Positions 59,297-64,000 of a stretch of 64,000 bases of DNA are shown piece by piece (the first letter of the stretch is position 1; each line of letters begins with the position of its first letter). Under the pieces are notes generated by a model. It did no database searches, was not told where the DNA came from, and was given only the letters and a program-made list of their open reading frames with translations. This DNA comes from Paenibacillus yonginensis. Lineage in GTDB: Bacteria > Bacillota > Bacilli > Paenibacillales > Paenibacillaceae. The DNA is taken from assembly GCF_001685395.1 (NCBI RefSeq), contig NZ_CP014167.1:4534001-4598000 (forward strand), in the 5' to 3' direction. The translations under genes and the position numbers were made by a program.

Positions 59297-62200
59297 TGGA
59301 ACGCATCAGACGTTTTATCCGCGAGCTGGCAGACCGCCAGTGGCTGGAGCAACAGGAGCTTCGCAGCTGGAGCATTACGAAATCGTATTACAAGCTGCCG
59401 GGGGAATATGAGAACTTTGCGCCTTATCCGGAAGGAGAAGGACTAGACTTTTTCCCGAGCAAGCAGGGTACAACCTATTTCTTCAGAACAACGCTGGAGG
59501 TTCCGGCCGAATGGCGGAAGGAGCCTTACGGCCTTGTGTTTGCTTCCGGAGGGGAAGGACTGCTCCGCGTTAACGGCGCGTCTTTCCAGGGACTGGACCG
59601 CAATCACACTTATGTGACGCTTGATCCCGCTAAAGTGGGTGAAGCTCCCGAGCTGGAGATCGAGCTGTTTGATCCGGTGCCCGAGCCCGTGGACCCGCTG
59701 AACCGGCAGGCCGTTATTCAGCCGCCGATTACCTCGGTCACAAGCCTGCTTGTACGGCCTAACCAGGCTGTGCGGAGCTTGATGTATACCGCCACGGTGG
59801 TCCGCGATTCCCTTGTCCTGCTGTCCGCAGACGATTTCCGCGGCGTCCGCCTGAAAGAGGCGTTGTACCGGGCGATGGACCGGTTTGTGAATTTGGATGA
59901 ATCAGCCGTGCGCGAAGGCGCTGCGGTTGCTGAAATAGAAGAGAAGCTGAAGCAGGAGGTTCAAGAGATAGGCGGCAATGCCGAAGGTCTTGAGCATATG
60001 GTCGGACAGTCGCATATCGACATCGCCTGGCTGTGGCCGGTGCGCGAGACGGTCCGCAAGACGAGCCGCACCTTCTCGACCGTGGACCGGCTGATGGACG
60101 AATATCCGGAATACCGGTATTCCCAAAGCCAGCCGCTGCTGTTCGCCTTCCTGAAAGAGAACGATCCCGAGCTGTTCGAACGGGTTAAGAAACGGATTGC
60201 GGAAGGGCGCTGGGAGCTGGTTGGCGGCATGTGGGTCGAACCCGACCTCAACCTGCCGAGCGGCGAATCGCTGATCCGGCAGATGCTGTACGGCCAGCGT
60301 TTCTACCAGCAGGAGTTCGGCCAAACGTCGAACATCGAGTGGCTGCCGGATACCTTCGGCTACTGCGCGTCCCTGCCGCAAATTCTGAAGCATGGCAAAG
60401 TGGATTATTTCATGACCACAAAGCTGGGCTGGAACGATACCAACGTGTTCCCTTACGACCTGTTCCATTGGGTCGGCATCGACGGCACGCCTATGCTCTC
60501 CTACTTGAATCATGGGGTTAACGAACATACAACGCCGAAGGATATTCGCGACCACTGGCAATCCTACCGGGAAAAAGCCGTCCACAACGAGCAGATGCTG
60601 CTCTACGGACACGGCGACGGAGGCGGCGGGGTCACTCGCGAGATGCTGGAATACTTGGACCGCTCCAAGCTGATGGTCGGCCAGCCAGCCAGCCGCTACA
60701 GCACGGCCAAGGAATTCTTTGAAGGCATCAGCGCGGCGAATCCGGAGCTGCCGGCCTGGCACGGCGATTTGTATCTGGAGCTGCACCGCGGCACGTACAC
60801 GACCCACGCCCGCAACAAACGCAGCAACCGCAAAGCCGAGGTGCTGTACCGCGAAGCGGAGCTGTGGAACGAGCTGGCCCGCCCGGCGCAGCAGGCCGCT
60901 GCCCGTGAGCAGGCTTTAAACAGCCTGCATGAAGGCTGGAAGCTGATTTTGCTGAACCAGTTCCATGACATTATCCCGGGTTCGGCGATTACCGAAAGCT
61001 ACGAAACCTCGGATAAAGAATATGTGGAAGTGTTTGAAAAAGGACAAGCCGGTCTGCAGGAAGGCCTTACGGCCCTCGCTTCCGGCATCGACACGTCCAA
61101 GCAGGCCGAAGGCACGCCTTACGCCGTGTTCAACAGCTTTGGCTGGAGTCGCAGTGCGGCGGTTCGCGTTGAGCTTGCAGAGCTGGAAGCCGCCACCGGC
61201 GCGTCCGGCTATGCCGTTTGCGACGAATCCGGCCAGCCGCTGGTGGCCGACCGCGACGAAGGCGGCTTGACCGTCTACGTTCCGGACGTGCCGGCCTTCG
61301 GCTACAAAACCTTCTGGGTGAAGGCTGCCAATCCGGCATCGGCTCAGACAGCTGCAGCCGGACGGGCCCAAACCGCACGTCCTTCCGAGCTGAACGATAC
61401 TTGGGAGACGGATTTCTACTCCGTACGCTTTAACGGACGCGGTGAAATCATAAGCCTGTTCGACAAACAGGCCGGGCGTGAAATCGTCAAGCCGGGCGAA
61501 GCGGCCAACCGCTTCCATTTCTTCCATGACCGTCCGACGCTTTGGGACGCCTGGGATATCGACACCCGCTACGAGAAGCAGCGGGCCGGCGAAGCCGAGC
61601 TGCTGGAGAAACGCCTCGTCCTGGCGGGGCAAACGAAAGACGTGCTCCGGTTCCGCTGGAGAATTGGAAATTCCGAGATTACGCAGGACGTCATCTTTTA
61701 CCATCAGAACCGCCGGATCGACTTCAAAACCCATGTGAGCTGGAACGAAGCGCACAAGCTGCTGAAGGTTGGTTTCCCGGTAGACGTGCTGACCGAAAAA
61801 GCAACCTACGAAATTCCGTTCGGATCGCTCGAACGCGTAACGCACCGGAATACAAGCTGGGAGCAGGCGCAATACGAGGTTTGCGGACACCGCTTCGTCG
61901 ATGTTTCTGAATTCGGCTACGGCGTGTCCCTGCTGAACGACTGCAAATATGGTTATGACGTGCAGGGCAGCACGATTCGTTTGTCGCTGCTGCGCGCGCC
62001 GAAATGGCCGGATGTCCAGGCCGACCTTGGGGAGCACGACTTCACGTATTCGCTGCTTCCGCATGAGGGCGACTGGCGCACCAGCCATATCGTCCGCCAT
62101 GCCGCCGAGCTGAACCTGGACATGCCTGTGCTTCAGCTTGAAGCCGGTAAAGCTGGTTCCCGTCCTTCTGCCGGATCGCTGATTGCTTTCGAAAGCACCC

Positions 62201-62436
62201 ATGTGGTGCTGGATACGGTCAAAGCGGCGGAAGACGGAAACGGCACGATCCTGCGGTTCTACGAATCCTCCGGCGGACGCGAACAGGTCAGTGTGCAAGG
62301 GCCGCCGGCTTCCGGCAGCAGGAAGGCTTACCTGTCCAACGCACTGGAAGAGCAGGTGGAAGAGCTGCCAACGGAAGACGGGAAAATTTCGCTTTCGTTT
62401 GCCCCTTACGAAATCAAAACCGTGCTGCTGAAATAA
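59296..62436 (+). CDS. Glycoside hydrolase family 38 alpha-mannosidase
   Basis: Retaining alpha-mannosidase that trims alpha-mannose residues, 1046 residues, cytoplasmic (no signal). Zinc-site motif GQSHIDIAWLWPVRETVRKT, nucleophile Asp352 in EWLPDTFGYCASLPQIL, and NHGVNEHTTPKDIR and YGHGDGGGGVTREML further on. A middle helical domain contains LNQFHDIIPGSAITESYE with a zinc-ligand His, then large C-terminal beta domains with RGEIISLFDKQAGREIVKPG. Length normal for bacterial GH38. ATG overlaps the GH3 stop (TAATG), so it is translated by reinitiation. Confidence 0.95.
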   Translation: MERIRRFIRELADRQWLEQQELRSWSITKSYYKLPGEYENFAPYPEGEGLDFFPSKQGTTYFFRTTLEVPAEWRKEPYGLVFASGGEGLLRVNGASFQGLDRNHTYVTLDPAKVGEAPELEIELFDPVPEPVDPLNRQAVIQPPITSVTSLLVRPNQAVRSLMYTATVVRDSLVLLSADDFRGVRLKEALYRAMDRFVNLDESAVREGAAVAEIEEKLKQEVQEIGGNAEGLEHMVGQSHIDIAWLWPVRETVRKTSRTFSTVDRLMDEYPEYRYSQSQPLLFAFLKENDPELFERVKKRIAEGRWELVGGMWVEPDLNLPSGESLIRQMLYGQRFYQQEFGQTSNIEWLPDTFGYCASLPQILKHGKVDYFMTTKLGWNDTNVFPYDLFHWVGIDGTPMLSYLNHGVNEHTTPKDIRDHWQSYREKAVHNEQMLLYGHGDGGGGVTREMLEYLDRSKLMVGQPASRYSTAKEFFEGISAANPELPAWHGDLYLELHRGTYTTHARNKRSNRKAEVLYREAELWNELARPAQQAAAREQALNSLHEGWKLILLNQFHDIIPGSAITESYETSDKEYVEVFEKGQAGLQEGLTALASGIDTSKQAEGTPYAVFNSFGWSRSAAVRVELAELEAATGASGYAVCDESGQPLVADRDEGGLTVYVPDVPAFGYKTFWVKAANPASAQTAAAGRAQTARPSELNDTWETDFYSVRFNGRGEIISLFDKQAGREIVKPGEAANRFHFFHDRPTLWDAWDIDTRYEKQRAGEAELLEKRLVLAGQTKDVLRFRWRIGNSEITQDVIFYHQNRRIDFKTHVSWNEAHKLLKVGFPVDVLTEKATYEIPFGSLERVTHRNTSWEQAQYEVCGHRFVDVSEFGYGVSLLNDCKYGYDVQGSTIRLSLLRAPKWPDVQADLGEHDFTYSLLPHEGDWRTSHIVRHAAELNLDMPVLQLEAGKAGSRPSAGSLIAFESTHVVLDTVKAAEDGNGTILRFYESSGGREQVSVQGPPASGSRKAYLSNALEEQVEELPTEDGKISLSFAPYEIKTVLLK

Positions 62437-62620
62437 CACGAACCATAGAGCATTAGAATCGACTGTAAATCGTGCAAGGAAATAGAGAGCAAGATAAAGG
62501 TTAAGCTTAAGCCGCAAGATTAGCTATGAAATAAGCATGCCCAGAAACGGAGGAGGCCGGCGAAGGCCGGTCCTTCCCTCATTTTTACAACTTTTTCAAA
62601 AGCAAAGGAGCGTATTTCAC

Positions 62621-63940
62621 TTGGAACAATTCAGACTGCCTAAAATCCCGATGCCCAAGCTGGAGCTGCCGCAGGCCATCCAGGAAGTGATCCGCGAAGC
62701 GGAAGAGAAGCTGGCCCACCGGCCCAAGCTGCTTCAACTGTTTAAGAACTGTTTTCCGAACACGCTTGAAACGACTACAAAATTGATGGAAGACGGCACC
62801 ACTTTCGTTATCACAGGCGATATCCCGGCTTCCTGGCTGCGCGACTCGGTCGAGCAGGTCATTCATTATGTGCCTTTTGCCAAAGAGGACAAAGACCTGC
62901 AGCGCATTATCAGCGGCCTGATCAAACGCCATGTGAATTACGTCCTGATCGACCCTTACGCAAATGCGTTTAACGAATCGGCCAACGACTGGCACTGGAA
63001 CACGACGGACGTGACGGACATGTCCCCATGGGTTTGGGAGCGCAAATTCGAAATCGACTCGCTGTGTTTTGTGGTCCGCCTGGCTTACCAGTATTGGAAA
63101 GAAACCGAGCTGACGGATATTTTTGACGCGAACTTCAAGAAAGCGATCCGTACGATTGTCGATCTGTTCAAAACCGAGCAGCACCACTTTGAGAAATCCC
63201 CGTACCGCTTTACGCGCAACAACGGCATTTTGACCGATTCCCTGCGCAATAATGGCCTTGGCATGCCGGTTAACTACACGGGGATGATCTGGTCCGGTTT
63301 CCGTTCCAGCGATGATGCCTGCGATTTCCACTATAATGTACCGGGTAACATGTTTGCCGTTGTGGCTCTGCGCCAAATGCAGGAATTTGCCGAGTGGGTA
63401 TTCCGCGACATGGATTTGCTGGCTGAGCTTAAAGAGCTGGAAATCGAAGTTAATCACGGCATCCAGCTGTACGGCATTTACCGCCATCCGGAATTCGGTC
63501 CGATTTACGCTTACGAGACCGACGGTTTCGGCAACTACTGCCTGATGGACGACGCCGGCACACCGGGCCTGATGTCGATTCCTTACCTGGGTTATACAAC
63601 GGCGGACGATCCGATCTATCAAAATACAAGACGATTTGCGCTGAGCAAAGAGAATCCGTTCTATTACGAAGGCAAAGTGGCCAAAGGGATCGGCAGCCCG
63701 CATACGCCGGAAGATTATATCTGGCATATGGCGCTTTCCATGCAGGGCATTACGGCGCAAACAGCGGAAGAAAAGCTGGAAATGATCGCGATGCTGGAAG
63801 CGACCGACGCGGACACCGGCTTTATGCATGAAGGTTTCCATGCGGACGATCCAACGATTTTTACGAGAAAGTGGTTTGCCTGGTCGAACAGCCTGTTCTC
63901 CCAGCTTGTCTATAAAGCGATGAAGGACGGTTTGCTATGA
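62621..63940 (+). CDS. Glycoside hydrolase family 125 exo-alpha-1,6-mannosidase
   Basis: Inverting exo-alpha-1,6-mannosidase, 439 residues from the TTG at 62621, which has AAAGGAG ten bases upstream; the longer frame from 62537 adds low-complexity residues and no ribosome site. GH125 segments: TFVITGDIPASWLRDSVEQV, IDPYANAFNESANDWHWN, VWERKFEIDSLCFVVRLAYQ, NYTGMIWSGFRSSDDACDFH and TRKWFAWSNSLFSQLVYKAM. It complements GH38 in removing alpha-1,6-linked mannose from N-glycan cores or yeast mannan. Separated from GH38 by 184 bases containing a CCGGC/GCCGG hairpin near 62568; overlaps the next gene by 4 bases. Confidence 0.93.
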   Translation: MEQFRLPKIPMPKLELPQAIQEVIREAEEKLAHRPKLLQLFKNCFPNTLETTTKLMEDGTTFVITGDIPASWLRDSVEQVIHYVPFAKEDKDLQRIISGLIKRHVNYVLIDPYANAFNESANDWHWNTTDVTDMSPWVWERKFEIDSLCFVVRLAYQYWKETELTDIFDANFKKAIRTIVDLFKTEQHHFEKSPYRFTRNNGILTDSLRNNGLGMPVNYTGMIWSGFRSSDDACDFHYNVPGNMFAVVALRQMQEFAEWVFRDMDLLAELKELEIEVNHGIQLYGIYRHPEFGPIYAYETDGFGNYCLMDDAGTPGLMSIPYLGYTTADDPIYQNTRRFALSKENPFYYEGKVAKGIGSPHTPEDYIWHMALSMQGITAQTAEEKLEMIAMLEATDADTGFMHEGFHADDPTIFTRKWFAWSNSLFSQLVYKAMKDGLL

Positions 63941-64000
63941 GCATAAGCCGGAACATCGTCATTTTGTTTGATGCAGAGTTTCCTGCAGCCGGCTCTCTGC
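63937..64000 (+). CDS. Start of next gene in the glycan operon, partial
   Basis: ATG overlaps the GH125 stop (ATGA). The visible 21 codons read MSISRNIVILFDAEFPAAGS and L, cut by the window end. Too short to identify. The position says it is co-translated with GH125 and probably part of the same glycan pathway. Confidence 0.7.
   Translation, partial: MSISRNIVILFDAEFPAAGSL

Noticed and set aside
60916..62517. Long antisense open frame (533 codons) opposite the GH38 gene
   Set aside because: It mirrors the codon periodicity of GH38, has no ribosome site or family similarity; GC-rich coding DNA commonly leaves the opposite frame open.
62585..63841. 418-codon antisense frame opposite GH125
   Set aside because: Shadow of a well-supported enzyme gene.
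1..64000. CRISPR arrays, tRNA or rRNA genes, prophage modules, toxin-antitoxin pairs
   Set aside because: No repeat-spacer pattern, no cloverleaf sequence noticed on reading, and no phage structural genes or defence genes recognised. A dedicated tRNA/Rfam scan would be decisive.

Overview
The window looks like chromosome of a spore-forming, low-to-mid GC Gram-positive, most likely Paenibacillus or a close relative. The evidence is AGGAGG-type ribosome sites, ATG/GTG/TTG starts, sigma-A promoters, a GerA-type germinant receptor operon, a spore-coat-like kinase, PdaA, YesMN-type two-component genes with LplABC-type sugar transport, and Bacillus-style control of cydABCD. The genus is inferred from gene content only. 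No rRNA, tRNA or CRISPR array was seen.

Layout. 1-1524: 3' part of adenine deaminase. 1525-8143: cytochrome bd operon cydABDC behind three identical-arm TTGTGA-N6-TCACAA operators. 8255-10138: a LacI regulator followed by a decayed disaccharide-phosphorylase operon of which only short gene fragments remain. 10248-14331: a secreted serine hydrolase, a Fur-controlled siderophore-binding lipoprotein, a 51-residue protein and a frameshifted TM2-domain remnant. 14369-19260: Rrf2 regulator with nitroreductase, EmrAB-like drug efflux, a flavodoxin-like protein and a membrane-anchored protein. 19284-23603: a polysaccharide O-acylation pair (SGNH plus MBOAT) whose MBOAT gene is split by a 1455-bp insertion sequence; removing the element and one copy of the 4-bp target duplication restores a continuous 462-residue reading frame. 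23784-25983: lrgAB holin-like genes with a divergent CidR-like LysR regulator. 26047-37414: PdaA, an orphan histidine kinase with about six PAS domains, oligoendopeptidase F, a UvrD-type helicase with a GC-rich Ala/Gly linker, a small GNAT protein, and the agmatine-to-putrescine pair aguAB. 37541-41619: GerA-type operon in A-C-B order. 41733-49541: esterase behind a palindromic operator, coat kinase plus glycosyltransferase, a 51-residue protein next to a perfect Fur box, an FNT channel, a PNPOx-fold protein and a PAS-GGDEF-EAL protein. 49563-64000: a glycan-utilisation locus with a YesMN two-component system, a binding lipoprotein, two permeases, GH3, GH38 and GH125 enzymes and the start of another gene.

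How the parts work together. The last 14 kb reads as one substrate-responsive pathway: a membrane kinase and AraC-type regulator sense a glycan, the lipoprotein and permeases import it, and cytoplasmic GH38/GH125 alpha-mannosidases plus a GH3 enzyme hydrolyse it. The combination resembles N-glycan or alpha-mannan foraging loci. The cyd operon serves low-oxygen respiration under redox control. Two independent Fur boxes mark iron-responsive genes. Several regions show active gene decay: the disaccharide operon, the TM2 remnant and the IS-split MBOAT.

Nothing here amounts to a clearly new defence or mobile system. The strongest observations are the exactly reconstructable IS insertion, the eroded sugar operon beside its surviving regulator, the triple redox operator array, and several small genes.
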